The notes under the pieces are model-generated. The model was not told the DNA's origin. It did not search any database and worked only from the letters and a program-made list of their open reading frames with translations. Position numbers and translations under genes: made by a program. Positions 11,018 to 24,081 of a DNA stretch of 64,000 nt are shown in pieces. Each line of letters starts with the position of its first letter. Positions within the stretch are counted from its first letter, which is position 1. Source of the stretch: Macrocystis pyrifera (Eukaryota; Sar; Phaeophyceae; Laminariales; Laminariaceae); the NCBI GenBank assembly GCA_031763025.1, contig JASSKH010000009.1:8373305-8437304 (forward strand). Direction: 5' to 3'.

Positions 11018-13711
11018 TTGGGCTTCCCCCTTCTTCTTTCGTGCTTTTGTTTCTCTTGTGATGTGCCTGTACTTCTTTAGGTGTGTGCTTTGCAGTAGCT
11101 CCTGAAAACGAAAGCATCGACAGTTGCTACCGGTGCTCCCCGACGATTCGCTCGCTGATTGGCTGATTAGTATGCGGCAAGCGTCAGGGGGTCACAGTGT
11201 CCGGAGTGCCTTGCCATGCATTACTTCATGACTGACTGCCGTGTGCGACGTCCGCATACGGACTACATAGCTGGCAATGCTCCGCAGCATATGCCCCGCT
11301 TGGCATACCTTGTAGTGGTCAAGGTTTTGGTGAAGTTCGACGAAGGAGGAAACTGGGGAGAGAGCCGACGAATACGATGCGCGGTGCAGAAACGCAAAGA
11401 TGGAACTGGAATATGTACAACAGTAGGTTCGTGGGATGAGTGCCGCACACTTTGACCTTGATTGTGCGTGCGGTTAGCCGGTATAGACGTGGAGGGGGGG
11501 GGGGTTGTTTACGTGTAGAGCCTTTTTTTTTAGATCAGAGCCGGGTGTTGTATGGTATTGAGTGTATACTATTAATAGCGTATTTGGGAACCAGGATGCT
11601 TCAGGTGTACGTGGTGTGTTTCTGATGTTTTGGACGGCAATATAATAAGGATATTCGAAACTCAAGTGACACAGCAGAGTCGTGCTATTAATAGCAACTG
11701 CTCGAGCTGCTTCGCTGCTTTTTGATCTTTTTTTTTTTTTTTTTGATCTTCCTTGGAGATCTGGGTAAAAAAAGCTTACGCCCAACACACTTTCTTATTT
11801 GTGTACCGGTTCTTGTCCATCTGTAGAACACAGATTTAACATGACACTCCACCAGTGTTCATGTCATGAACTTGCCGGACCTCTTTAGTCGACCTCCTTT
11901 AGGTTCGACCAAGAGGTAGGGATAGCCACCCAGGACTCAACAGCTCATTTTGCTCTTCGCTGCTGTATTCTGTTTCCAGCTGCGTTGCTGCTATATCCTG
12001 TTTTCTATTTTCGCACCATCTGTTGTTGCCGGGTCACCTCTGCACACAATGCTGCACATGCAAATAAACGTGGTATCATACTACTCGCACGAAACTACGT
12101 CGCATGTTCCCCCTCCAAATGCCAAGGAATACCCACCATGGCCGTTCTCGGTGCGGTCTTGCCTACAAGCCGTTTCCGTCGACACCTGCTTACACGCTTG
12201 GTGAAGCAACCGCCCACAAGTCAACAAAAAAGAAAAACGCAAAATGTACACTATCATCATACGGGAACCATAGTAAATAACCACCAAATATTGTTCGTGA
12301 AAATAGCGAAGTATATAGGTTTTCGCCTTTACCGTCAGGTCCTATTTAATATGGTCCCCCGTAATACTACTTGTTGAGTCTTTACCACGTTCCATCTTGT
12401 CCCTGTTCTCGTACAGGGGAAGGAGATCGAAATCAGTGCACTCAAAACGCAGACGGAGGAACCGAATTGTTACCAAGCGATGTGCATGAAGCGCACACGG
12501 TAGTATAATAGTATCAATGTTAATAGTAGTTCTGTGCTCTCGCGGTCTGTCGCCGTGATTTCCCTTTGACCTGATTTTATTAGAACGAGTTTTATTGTTG
12601 TGCAAAAAAACTCGTCTTCTTCTTATCTCCTTCATACGAACACGAGATGACGCACGGTACAAAGCGCAAACACACCAACAACAACAGGAACCCACACAAT
12701 TTTATCACAGCCGCCGTCGACGCCAGTCAATCTCAGCCCCCCAGCCATCCAGCCGCCCCATACCAGGCAAACTACTACTGTATGACCGAAACAGTGGCTA
12801 TTACTATGACCCGGATATGCAAGCACAGGGCGGGGAGGCAGGGTTAGGGTACCGACAATGAGAAATGGTGTGGTCGGTTTTCGGTTTTTCACCGAAAAAT
12901 CGGTCGGTTTCGGTCGAGGATATAGAGGCAAAAACACGCTAAAAACCGTGAAAAAAGCGTAAAGGTCGGTCGGTTTCGGTCGGTATTTTCAAGTCGAAAC
13001 AGGTACCAGGTACGTACGAAGAACAAAAAAGTCGGTTTTCGGTCTCGGAAAACCGCGAAAAAAACGACAGAAAAACAACGACTCCTGGTTTTCGGTTCAC
13101 AACCTCGTCGAGAGGTGTTGAGAATAATAATATTATCACTATGTCCCATTTTATAAGAACTGGTTTTAGACTAATTGTTAAAACAAAAGTTGATTATATT
13201 CCGGGACATAATGGTAGTGATAATGTTCGAGCGGCCGATACAACGATAAAATAGCGTACACGACCGATGGGGGCAAAACTACCAGATATGCCGAACGTGT
13301 GTATAGTTGGGACGCCCTTTGGACCCGCTCGTGTCTGTGAGTGGCTGCACTCAGGCTATATACCACATAGCCGTGCTGTTAGTGAGCGTCGTCGAGACGT
13401 ATTGGCGTATTGGCGCATATGACATCTCGTTTGGCGTCGGAGAGCAACTTGAAAAAGAAACGGGCCGAATCCCGTAACTGCAGGGCATCCCGTAACGCCA
13501 CCAAAATATTTGAAAAAACCGTCCCTGCCCTGCGTGAGATTCGAGATGTTTCCTTTCCTCTCACCTGAACATCTCGGGAAGCCAGGCGCCGCCACCGTTC
13601 TCGTCCGTGCTCGATAACACGCTACGCTAGACACAGATAATTGGGCACCCCCGGCACGTGGTTTGCTCTGATTCTCCCTTTGGTGCCGGTGGAAAAGTAG
13701 CTTCGAACACC
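11018..13711. other. Intergenic region between J-protein and centrin genes
   Basis: No exon is recognised. It contains a poly(G) run near 11494, a poly(T) run near 11726-11743, a TTACGGGGG MITE at 12257-12366, and a patch at 12870-13110 made of repeated CGGTCGGTTTCGGTCGG and CGGTTTTCGG motifs. A similar CGGTCGG/CGGTTTTCG patch lies at about 5745-6260 in the first intron of the J-protein gene. A short TTAGGG match occurs at about 12842. Confidence 0.5.
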
Positions 13712-16700
13712 ATGGTGAGTTTTGCGAGCGCTCTCCCGCCCCCGCCTGGCCTGTCTCTGTTGCTGTGACTTTGTAAGTCGGTCGTCTGTCCTGTGTCTCA
13801 CCATCAATCTTTGGGCGGAGGGTAGCATGGCAGCAGCCGCATCGACATGTGTAGGGCTGTGTTGAGGAAGGAGATGTGAGTTTTTCTGGTGCCTCTGCTG
13901 CTGGTGTTTTTCAGCTGCTCTTTTTGGGCTAGCCCAGGATTGCCGCGAGCGCGATGCCGAGAGCACAACGAATTGACTGTACTACTGCTGTTTGTACGTG
14001 TACTGCTGATGCTACCGCCGCTACTGGTGCCGCTGGCTGCCGCTACTGCTGCTGCTGCTGCTACTGCTGCTGCTGTATTCTTTGGGTGCAAATACCGTGT
14101 GTAGCCAGGACAGATGAGCGATGTGGCGGAGATCTTTGCGCCGTAGAGGCTCCCTATGCCGAACTCCCCATGTCCATGTCCCTGTCCTCGCTCCTCGCTG
14201 TGTCTACGTGCGTAGTCTCGGCTGAGATTTTCGATCGTCGAGGATCCACCCTTCGCAGCATACCCGGTTCTGACACATGTCCGAAACTGTAAGAAACGCA
14301 GTATTTTTATATCAATAATAAATCGTTCCTTACATTATCGGACATAGTGGGGTACTGTTTTAGCATCTGCGAAATACCGTTTGGACTCAGATCAAAAGCA
14401 AGCACTTCCTTTTGTTCACCAATGTTTATCCTGTTTGCAGTATCACGGTATCACACGAGTTGTGTGCCGCCCAGGTGGTGTTGCGGTGTCCGTCCGGTGC
14501 TCTTTCGCCAAGACGCCCTGCTCTTGCCTCGATGTTTCCTGTCTAGATACTTGGTTTTTTAATGGGTCATTTATTATCGTGGTGTTATTTTTTTGCATTT
14601 TTTCTGTGAGTGAACCGATGCAGTGGTACTATTGATATCACTGATATGCGTACTAAAAACAATATCAATATTAATAGTAATCGTACACGTACGTGATACC
14701 TGGTACCTGTTACCTGGTATTCATGTATGAACCGTGGGGCTTCGAGGGGGGGCACGCACAGACGTTGTCGCTGCTATTGTATCCTCTCATGGTGGATGAG
14801 AGATGAGAGCAGCAGCTGATAGCAGATACGAGCAGCAGTGCGGCGAGGTCCCCTAGCAATCTGGGAGAAGGGATCTTTAGGTTGGTAGGCTGTTCAGGTA
14901 TTTTGGGTCCTGTTGGGATCAAGGTACGGGCGAAGACCCAACCCAACCCCTGACTCTAACCCTAACCCCAACCCTAACCCTAACCCTGACCCCAAACCGC
15001 AGCCAAAACGGGCCAACACTGGCCATAGCCGCGTTTGCATCGAACCAGGAAATTTCTCAATGCAGACGACGATTCCGCAGTGCCGACCGCGCTACGCAAT
15101 TTTCAAGTCAAGAACACCCCTAAAGATCCCTTCTCCGAGAGTGCTAAACGTACTCAGTGCGGCATATTTCATACATCATGCAGCCCACCCAGGTTGTCCC
15201 GCATACCTATTACTCCTATTAATATTAATACTACTGCTGTACCATATGTACCATACCTGGTACATGGTATTATTACGGGAGACCATGGTAATAAAATAGG
15301 ACCTACGGTACACACAAAAAACTATATTTCTTTCGCTATTTTTACCAACAATATTTGGTCCCATTTACTATGGTCCCCCGTAATAGTATACGAGCACCGT
15401 AAGGTGCGTACCCGCCGAAGTGGTTAATGGCACTCGCAGCCTATAACATAATAACAGCTAGCGGCACAAAGAGTCAGCAACAGAGGTTTTGAGCACGTGC
15501 GGCCTCCGTGCAAGCATCGCACCCTTTGTGGGGCACCTCGAAAGAGACCAAAGCAACGGTTGTTCACTTTCAGTGTCATCAACCATCTGTCTAGGTTGCG
15601 GCAGGGGTAGAATGGGATCATGTTGCTTGCGCCGCCGGTGCCGTACGACTCCTTGAATTGCCTTGCGACACTTGGCCACCAGTGTCGCATCACCCCCCAA
15701 CCATAGCAGCAGTCATGTTGACGTTTGGCTGTAGTCGTCACTTTTTTATCGGCGATTTTCCCCTTTTAGGGCAAACTGCAGTCCCGTTTTGAGGACAAAC
15801 CGGTCAAATTCGAAGTAGTTTGTCACCCAAACGGGACTGCGGTGCTAAAAGGGTTCCCCAAAGAGAGTTGAAAACATGAGGGCAGTACGTACGACACGAA
15901 GCGCAAGAATTCCGTACCTGGTGGCGGTGACGTGTAACCAGGTACAGGTAAGTACTGGAACCGGCGTGTGCGTTTTCGCGTACCAGGTGCATGTCTTGTG
16001 TACACCGGAAGCGAGCGCAACAGCAGCAACAGCAGCAGCAGCAACAGCAGCAGCGGTATCTACAACAACAGAAATAAGCCAACATCAACATCAGGCCAAC
16101 GCTCGCGTGACAACACTCTTGGGCTATCCTTATCTCCGCACCGCTGCATGCGTACCTGTGCGTTCACTGCCTTCGCGCACGCGCACTGTCGGCCCGGCCC
16201 CTCCTTAGGGGTCATGGCCCCTGTCCCCTGCATGAGCATGCTCGTGACCCCTATTCCCTTCATACACATACTGCCCCCTGTATATCCCCTGCATGCACGT
16301 ATTTCCTTCATGCACATACTCGTATCCCCTACAAGTATATATCCCCTACACGCACATGCTCGTGGCTTTCCAACCGTGGAAACCCCTTTCTCTTTTTTTT
16401 TTGTTCAGTCGCGCCGAACCCCGACGAAGCGAGCGGCGAAGACGTACGAGAGGCCGGGACTGTCGGAGGAGGAGATCGAGGAGATCAGGGAGGCGTTTAA
16501 CCTTTTCGATACCGACGGGTCCGGCACGATCGACCCGAAGGAGCTCAAGGCGGCCATGCAATCCTTGGGGTTCGAGGCCAAGAACCAGACAATTTATCAG
16601 ATGATCAGCGACATCGACAAGGTGGGAGTGGTTGGGCGGGGGGGGGGGAGACTGTGAGAAGGAGGGTGGGAGGATGGGGGGTGGGGGGGGTGGGGGGGGG

Positions 16701-18848
16701 GTTCTCATTTATGGATTGCCTTAGTCATTTGGTCATTGACCACGCATACTGATTTGTTGCTTGGCTTGATCGTTTGACCATCGACCGCGCATCCCTTTCG
16801 AGGCGAAGCACCGTTCCTATTCCTATTTGAGATACCTCCGACATTTGGGTGCTCCTCACGTTTTTTTTTTTTCAGATATTGGGGGGCGAGATGTATCGGA
16901 TTTGTGACGGTGTTTCTTTCGTTGTGTTGGGGGAAAGGGGGGGAGCGGGGGGGGGGGGGTACTCATGTCATGTACTCATGTCATGCATGCCCGTGGTCGC
17001 ATGGCCATAGACCCGCGCATCCCTACAATGCCGAGACGAAGCACGTCGGGCTTTAACCGACCGGGAAGACGTTGCACCAAGCGCCAAGCGCCGCGAGGTG
17101 TCGGCGAGTCGCATGGAGGGTGAGCTACAGTACATCCCACGAAGACTTGCTTATCAGGCGGGTTTCGGCACTCTTTCGTGCGTGCTTCCGCGAATATGGA
17201 TGACATCGTCGAATGACTGGGGGGGGGGGGAGGGTCGAAATTTCCCCCAGTTGTTCGTCGTGCCTCGTGCATACAGACTTGATTTCGAAAGCAAGTAGCC
17301 TTTTCGCTCTGTCGCTTCGTCTCCTTTATATCACACGTCACAACGCGGTTCAACAGTTTCGCTTCTTCGTCCGCTCTCTGCTTGACCGCCCCCCATCCCC
17401 GCCCCCGCCCCCCCCCCCCTCCTCCTTCCTCCCCCGTGCGCGCCCCCCCCCCCCTCCATCCCCTGTCCCGCCGGACATACACATTCTGGTACATGTTATG
17501 ATATATACGCACACAGTGTTGCCATTTTGTAAATATATATTTTTGAGGAAATTGTCAATCTCACAGCTTTGTCCCCCCCCCCCCCCCCCTCCCCCCCCCG
17601 CGCTCAAATAGGACGGGTCGGGTTCGATCGATTTCGAAGAGTTCCTTAACATGATGACGGCTAAGATGAGCGACAAGGATACGCGCGAAGACATCAACAA
17701 GGTCTTCAACCTCTTTGATGACGACCAGACCGGACACATCACCCTTCGGAATCTCAAGCGCGTGGCAAAGGAGCTGGGAGAGACCATGTCGGGTGAGAGG
17801 GAGGGTGGAGGTATGCGTGTGTGTGGGGGGGGTACTCATGTCATGCATGGCCGTAGTCGTATGACCATAGCCCCTCGCATCCCTACAATGCCGGGACGGA
17901 AGACGTCGAGTTTTCAACGACCGGGCAGACATTGCTTGGGGGGTGGGCGTGGGCGGGAGGTGGACGCGGTGGATGCCCCCCAGTCATGAGCAAAGATGTC
18001 AGGAGACATGTCAAGCAAAAGGCAAAACGTTCTCTGTCAAGGGTGTAGGGCCGACATTTCCACACTAAAACCTGGTGTATTGGTGTCAGTCAAGGTATGT
18101 CAAGGCAGGCAAAATTGATGCCTGTCTAAAGGGGTGAGAGTGGTGTCTCCTGACACGTTTGGTATTTTACGCTGTTGTTCCATGATTTTTATTACGGGGG
18201 GCCATAGTAAATAGGACGTACGTTACACACAAAAAACTATATATGTTTCTATTTTTACCGACAATAGTTGGTCCTATTTACCCCGTAATAGTTGTTTTTC
18301 CTCCCTTACGTTATTCCGCGCCAAGCCCCAGCCCCCGCGCCCGCCGTCGTGCTAACCCTCTCGGTGATTTCGAACGATCGATTACTGCTGCTACTATCAG
18401 TAGTTCCAATGTTTTTACCAACACTACTGGTAGTGGTGTTCTGTTCTTCTGTTTCTGGTAGTGCTAAAACTGCTTCTGCTACTGCTACTATAACTGCTGC
18501 TACAACCACTGTTGCATACATCTATGCATTGTACGTTACTTCTACTGCTTGCGCTACTACTACAATTACTTCTGATACTAGTACTACTACCGCTATTAAT
18601 CCTACTACTATATATATACTATTTCTGGTACTGGTATCGCTACGGCTTCGTGTTTCTTCACACCCGAGATCTCGGTTGTCTCTCGTGTCCGATAAAAATG
18701 GCGCACGCGTAAACGTGTGTGTGTTTTTTTTTTGGCTGTCACAGACGCGGAGTTGCTGGAGATGATCGAACGAGCGGACACGGACCAGGACGGCGAGATC
18801 AATTCGGAAGAATTCTACTCGATCATGACGAAGAAGACGTTCACATGA
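13712..18848 (+). CDS. Centrin (caltractin), four EF hands
   Basis: Calcium-binding EF-hand protein of basal bodies and centrosomes. The secure exons are 16409-16621, 17612-17792 and 18745-18848. The junction between the second and third of these is phase 1 (TCG G/AC GCG). The stop is TGA at 18846. Loops visible are [12 protein letters not shown] (EF1, about residues 35-46), [12 protein letters not shown] (EF2, split across the first secure junction, 71-82), [12 protein letters not shown] (EF3, lacking the final acidic residue, so probably weak) and [12 protein letters not shown] (EF4). Signature stretches [19 protein letters not shown] and [13 protein letters not shown] match centrins rather than calmodulin. 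The start is less sure. Exon 16409 opens with [19 protein letters not shown] after a pyrimidine-rich acceptor, and an ATG followed at once by gtgagt at 13712-13714 would supply a single-codon first exon. That model gives 166 residues, normal for centrins. Introns hold poly(G)-linked repeats. Confidence 0.92.
14937..14997. repeat. Interstitial telomere-like repeat (CCCTAA)n, degenerate
   Basis: About 60 bp of ACCCTAACCCCAACCCTAAC-type sequence inside the first centrin intron. A second, shorter patch lies at 60784-60832. This fits a TTAGGG telomere repeat in this organism; the position is internal, not terminal. Confidence 0.7.
15271..15385. mobile_element. TA-inserting MITE, TTACGGGGG family
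   Basis: Copy within the first centrin intron, in the orientation opposite to the 9855 copy (its centre reads CAATATTTGGTCC at the right side). Ends are TATTACGGGAGACCATGG and CTATGGTCCCCCGTAATA. Confidence 0.7.
15759..15855. mobile_element. Palindromic MITE, CTGCAGTCCCG family
   Basis: About 97-bp inverted repeat with arms CCCTTTTAGGGCAAACTGCA and ACTGCGGTGCTAAAAGGGTT, in the first centrin intron. Confidence 0.65.
16690..16880 (+). repeat. Poly(G)-linked dispersed repeat, family B
   Basis: Begins with a G run, then CTCATTTATGGATTGCCTTA and ATTGACCACGCAT. The first part is repeated once within the copy. It continues with CCCTTTCGAGGCGAAGCACCG, GATACCTCCGACATTTGGG, and ends in a T run. Other copies: 2583-2745, 19314-19460, 36325-36410, 43022-43165, and in reverse 41750-41825 and 48435-48480. 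Confidence 0.6.
16952..17150 (+). repeat. Poly(G)-linked dispersed repeat, family A, partial
   Basis: G run, then TACTCATGTCATGCATGCCC, ATCCCTACAATGCCGAGACG and the GTCGCATGGAGGGTGAGCT segment. It is truncated relative to the roughly 520-bp copies at 40682, 42490 and 54497. It sits in the centrin intron before exon 17612. Confidence 0.6.
18190..18290. mobile_element. TA-inserting MITE, TTACGGGGG family, right end shortened
   Basis: Left end TATTACGGGGGGCCATAGTA. The right end reads GGTCCTATTTACCCCGTAATA and has lost the ATGGTCCC part of the arm. Last centrin intron. Confidence 0.65.
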
Positions 18849-19213
18849 TACGATACTATATTAGAGAGAAGACGGTGGACGATATGGAGAGCGCTGTGGG
18901 AATTTGAGAACGGGACTGAGGATGGGACTGAGAATAGGCATAGGCAAAACGTTTTTGAAGGACAAAATTGACGACCGAGGCAGTCGCGCAAAGGACAGAT
19001 GTGGGGAGGGCTGGGCGATGTATTAAGGCCGTCTTCATACACCTACTGTAGAAGCAGCAACACGCCGTGCCCCACGTCCCACGCCCCTTGGGGGTACGCA
19101 CGCGCGCCTCGGGCCCCCGTCGGGGTTGTACTGCGCATCCGGAGAGCCGAGGGCGGGGCGGAGGGGGGGAGGGTACTCGGTTTTATGCATGGCCGTAGTC
19201 GTGGGGGGCGGGG

Positions 19214-19315
<102 letters not shown>

Positions 19316-20491
19316 ACTCAATTGTTGGGGGTGGGGCGTACTTATTGTTTCTTGCCTTAGTTTGCCTTCGTCATGTGGCCATTGACGACGCATCCCTTTC
19401 GAGACGAAACACAGTTCCTGCTCCTAAAAGAGACACCTCCCAACGTTTTGGGCGCTCGTTTCGGGGGTATAGTCGTGCCGTGCGTGGCCGCGTAGCCGTG
19501 TGGTCGTAGACCGTCGTATCGCTACAATGGCCGAGACGGAGCACGTGGTGTCTTTACCGACCAGGCAAAGGGGAGGGGCAATTATCAGCTGTTCTCCGGG
19601 GTTGGGCAATGATGCTGCAAGTAGATCTACCGATCGTTGTTTCGAGGCGTGGTCAACTAACAAGGAAAATGCCCATGCTTAAACGGGTTAGCCTAGGCAC
19701 GAGGCCCAAGCTATTGTGACGAGCTATCCTGTACATAGTTGTGGGGTAGCAGCACTCGTGGTCTTTGCGGCGAGTTCTCCTGCTGCTGTGGGATAAAAGC
19801 GCTCGTGACTCTCGGTCAAAAGTTAGAGGGAGGAAAATGATACGTACATACATCGCGCTTGCTTGCTTGCGGCCAGTTCCTGAGAACACCCCCCCCCCCC
19901 CCTCACCGGCCTTTATTTTGATGTTGGATGATGTGACGAGTACTTTCCCTTCCCCCACCCCGGGTACGGTGGGGTAGCGCCCGCAGCTGTGTTCATCGAG
20001 TGCCGCACTATTGCGTAGCACCCACGGCGAGCGCTACATACGCTGGACTTTTACAGCTGTTGGCCAACCGCCGCACGCGTGTATATTTTGCCCCCAACTA
20101 CTTTTTCTGCGTGTTTCTTGTCTCTGTACGTAAGTAAACTCCAAGATTATGCGCCATTTTCGCTTTGCATGCTTTTGAGACGTCTTTTTCTTTCTTGCTA
20201 TGTTTTTTTTGGTTGGTTTTGGCTTTCTTTTTTTGTCCCAACCGCCCCCGCCCCCCCGTTTGCTTCGGTGCCCCCCTCGGCTGTTGCGCAGTACGTACGT
20301 AAGGCGTGAACGCCGGGACCCCAGCGTTGTCAATTCGGCTCTCGTGGCTACGTAGTGGGAAAGTATTGTGTATTGGTCTCGCTGAAAAATAGTTATTAAT
20401 AAAAACATGATGAAAAACAAGAAAAAAAAAAAACTGAACAATAATATCTGGACGCGTATTTCCGCGATCGTTGACCATCGAAAGCGCAGCA

Positions 20492-20683
20492 ATGGAAACT
20501 AACCAGAGGGAAGGCCAAAGGCGAGGTACCGACGCACGTTTTACTTCCGGGGTGCTACTTCATTCAGTGCCCGCCCTGTCCGGCCTGGCCTCTACCCGAC
20601 GGAGAGGCCTCACGGCGGTGGTGTTTCAGATGCACGCTGACGAGCCGCTCTGTGTTACGCGGCGCGTGTCGTGGAAGACACAG
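20492..20683 (+). CDS. Possible first exon, unknown protein
   Basis: Open frame from ATG at 20492 to a good donor (ACACAG/gtgcgtg) at 20683, 64 codons with no low-complexity character. It contains STRRRGLTAVVFQMHADEPL followed by CVTRRVSWKTQ. I do not recognise it and found no convincing next exon in phase. A short stretch ending at 21355 (SKDGAVETLLHSY, donor gtacga) is a candidate neighbour. It could equally be a chance frame. Confidence 0.25.
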
Positions 20684-21639
20684 GTGCGTGATCGTCCCAT
20701 GTAGATGCGAGAGAGACAACTCTTACTCTGCTACGAGCACGTAGAGTCTGTAGCCGCGGAGCACTGAACACTATCACGGGGGCGCATAGTGCTCCGAACC
20801 CACGATGTGGACGCAAAAAACAGGCACCACCCCCCATGTTCACACAGCAGTGTGTTGTGTTCTCATTGCTATGTTCTCCCCGCGAGGGTGCTCACCACGC
20901 GCCACGGCACCACTACTCGGACTGCTCTACCGTACCGTACCGTACGGTCGTACTGCTGTACAGCGTGCTGTAGCACCGTTCTGTAGTGTTCACTATAATA
21001 GCGTGCTGCTGTCGCGACTCGTCTACCCCACAGCCTACCCGCTTGCTGCTGTAGCTTGCTCTACTATCCTACGGACAGTGCTGCCGTGCTCCATGGGTGA
21101 ACGAAATCACAGTATATGTCAACCTCGGCTATTAATAGAGGCGTCTACTAAACTTTTTGCCAGAAAAAAATACCACCAATCAATCAATCAATCAATCAAC
21201 CAATCAAACCACTCAAACCAATCAAAAGGAAAAAAAATCGGGCAACGCACGCACGAGCGTACGCGCTCTCGCACGCGCCCCTTGCTATACATCTCGCGAC
21301 GGCGCCAAAATCCTTGAGCAAAGACGGCGCGGTCGAGACCCTACTGCATTCCTATGTACGATAAGACGGAAAGTAAACCGGGCGCGGGCAACGGGAAACG
21401 TCCTGGACTGCTTCGCTTCCTCTGACAAGGGCCATGCGGGGCGGCAGCTCACGAATGTGCGCTTTCAGAGGCAGGGGGAGGGGGAAGGTGCCGTGTGAAG
21501 AGCAACAGGATTCGGCGATTAGATCACTACCAACCTCTCATCGCGCGCTGGCTACATGACTAAACTTAGCCGTTGTAAAATCCCTGCCCAAAGCCCGTGG
21601 TGTCTTGCGTGAGTACACCCGCTCCCCTCGCACGAAGCA

Positions 21640-22000
21640 GCTAGATAGTAAGCCCATTGCTGTCTCTGGAAGCGGCCACGAGGCAGCTAGATAGTAAGCC
21701 CATTGCTGTCTCTGGAAGTGGCCACCCCGGAAAATAAATCAACTCGTTGGCGCTGTCATCCATATCCATAAGCAAGTCCGCCCTACAAGCGGTTCTTAGT
21801 AGGATGCAGCTCACCCTTCCCTCATGCGACTCGCCGAACACCTCACGGCGCTACGCGCATGGTGCAAGCAAAGTCTGCCTGGTCGGTGAAAACCCGGCGT
21901 GCGCCGTCCCGGCACTGTAGGGATGAGAGGGCCTATAGTCATGCGACTACTGCCATGCAAGATATCGAGTACACACCTATCCCTCCCCCTCCGACGTGCT
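21640..22000 (-). repeat. Dispersed repeat family A, reverse copy with internal duplication
   Basis: Reverse-oriented family A. It contains AGTCTGCCTGGTCGGTGAAA, CATTGCTGTCTCTGGAAG and the GCAAGTCCGCCC segment. A stretch of about 46 bp (GAGGCAGCTAGATAGTAAGC...) is present twice in tandem at 21641-21720. A further fragment with the ATGCATGACACAAGTACCCC end lies at 22005-22075. Confidence 0.6.
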
Positions 22001-22482
22001 CTGTCCCGGCGTTGTAGGGATGCCGGGGTTTATGGTCATACGACTACGGCCATGCATGACACAAGTACCCCTTTCCCTCCCCGATCGTGCTCTAAGCTAT
22101 AAGCGGCTGTGGCATACTTCCTCGACGGGTACTGGTCGCATCGCACGCAAAAAACACAGCACGAAAACGCATCGGACACGCTGCGCAGCGCTGAGAAGAC
22201 GGCGATCTGCTTCTTCTGCCGTTCTAGATAGTCGCGTCTGCTCCTCCTCCCTCGTCCTCGTCGTCACCCCTGCTCCGCGATAACAACACCGTCCTCACTG
22301 TCACTACGCTCTGCGTCCGGGTTCCCGACTTCCCTGTTGGTTCATGAGGACATAGGCGAACACCATCAATGCCGGCGCCTTCCACCCCCACATCCAAACC
22401 CCGATCAAAGCCTGGTTTCGCGCGCGGGGCGTGCGTCGTCGTCAAAAGAGGTGGGGGGGGGGGGGGGCGTACTCATTTGTTA

Positions 22483-22542
<60 letters not shown>

Positions 22543-23475
22543 GAGGGGGGGGGGGGAGGTGGGCAACAGGGGAGAGAGAACAGCTACGACTTAATCGTTG
22601 GCTGGCGACACCGAGACATACCGGTACAGCAGTATATAGTAGCTCGACGGATACATATACTGTCCATACTATATCCCAACCTGCACGGTTGTCCAGAGAC
22701 GTACCGACGGCGGGCATCGGGGGGAGGGGGGGAGGGGGCGCCACGCTGTCGACTAAGGACTGTGACAACAGGGATGGTGCTTCGCGGGGCAGGTGTTTCG
22801 CCCGGCTAAACGAATCCCGCCCCCATCCCTCTCTCCCTCCCTCCGTCTCCTCCCTCCCGTTGCGATAGACAACGCGCGAAGTAAATGGCGAGACCCGTTG
22901 ACGACGACGATCGGCCAAGCGGCAACCGCTGACACACTGCTGTGGAGCTCGGTCGGTCGCTCGGTCGGTAGCTACCATTGCTCGCTATCACTGCTCACTA
23001 GCATTTGCCCCTTATCGTTACCGGCTGCCATTGCACGCTGGCATTGCTCCCTCTCATTGCTCGCTACAATGCAGACCTTCGCTCGCTACTACTTATCACT
23101 TCAGTACTGTCATTGCTCGCTGTCACTATCCGCTACCATTTATTCGCTGCCGTCACTCGCTATCCCTTGCTAACTATAGACGCAGTTCAATGCAGGAAAG
23201 ACCCAAGAGGAGGGAACAAGAACGAAGTCCCAGAAGCGTCATCAAGAAAACACAACGTCTATCAAAAACTGGTGGCACCAAAATACCTGTCTCGCTGCTG
23301 CTGCTGCTGCTACTGTAGCTACGATTGCTCAAGTGTAGCGTTGCCCGCTACCATTGCTTGCATATATCGTTGCTCTCTATCACTGCTCAACGCAGCAGCA
23401 ATGCTCACTATCGTTGCCCACTACAACAGCATTGCTCGCTACCATTGCTCGCTCTCTCGCTCACCGCCAACGCAG

Positions 23476-23624
23476 CGACCATGGCGTATATTTTTGGCAC
23501 TTCCTTCTCCGGCACGCCCAACGCGCCCGGGATCTTCACGAACTGGCCGTGCACGCCGACCGCTACCGCCAACGTGTCCAGGGGTCCTCCTTCCTGGCCC
23601 TGGCCGCCACCACCCCTGGAAATA
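23476..23624 (+). CDS. Possible internal exon, unknown protein
   Basis: Helix-like peptide with strong GC3 codon use: LRHAQRARDLHELAVHADRY then RQRVQGSSFLALAATTPGN, from an acceptor at cgcag/CGAC to a donor aata/gttgtg. Codon use contrasts with the surrounding degenerate repeats. No family recognised. The frame is inferred from codon bias alone; the antisense strand is also open here. Confidence 0.25.
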
Positions 23625-24081
23625 GTTGTGAGGATCAAAACAAACGAACGAATGAAAACAAAAAACAAGCCTTCCAATTCTACGTAAGAACACAAAATAA
23701 ACGCGCGACGTACATGGTTGAAAAAAGCAAAGATAAAAGAAGCTGTTATACTGCAGTAAATCGTATTCCCCCCCCCCCCCCCCCCCCCCCTCAAAATTCA
23801 CGTTTACAAGAATACGAAATGCAATGCGGAATGGCGGAGAGAGATTCACAATCGCGCGTGAAATTCGCGCATTCGTACGCTCCGCACGAGAAGGCGAAAA
23901 AAGGTTGAGGTGCATCGGTTCTGCTAAAAAAAACAAAACAGTCCGGACGGCGATACAACAAAAAAAAATCGCCGACGGAATATATAGTGGTGGTGGTGGT
24001 GGTTGTGCCGTAAGGAGCAGTGAGTTCGCGCCTAGGGGGTGTGATCGTTTTCAAGCCCTCGTCTCTCAACGAGAAAGGTGC

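Noticed and set aside
14937-14997. Chromosome end
   Set aside because: Telomere-like units are few, degenerate and inside an intron.
15424-15741. 105-codon minus-strand frame in the centrin intron
   Set aside because: No recognised domain or splice partner; neighbouring MITEs suggest repeat-derived DNA.
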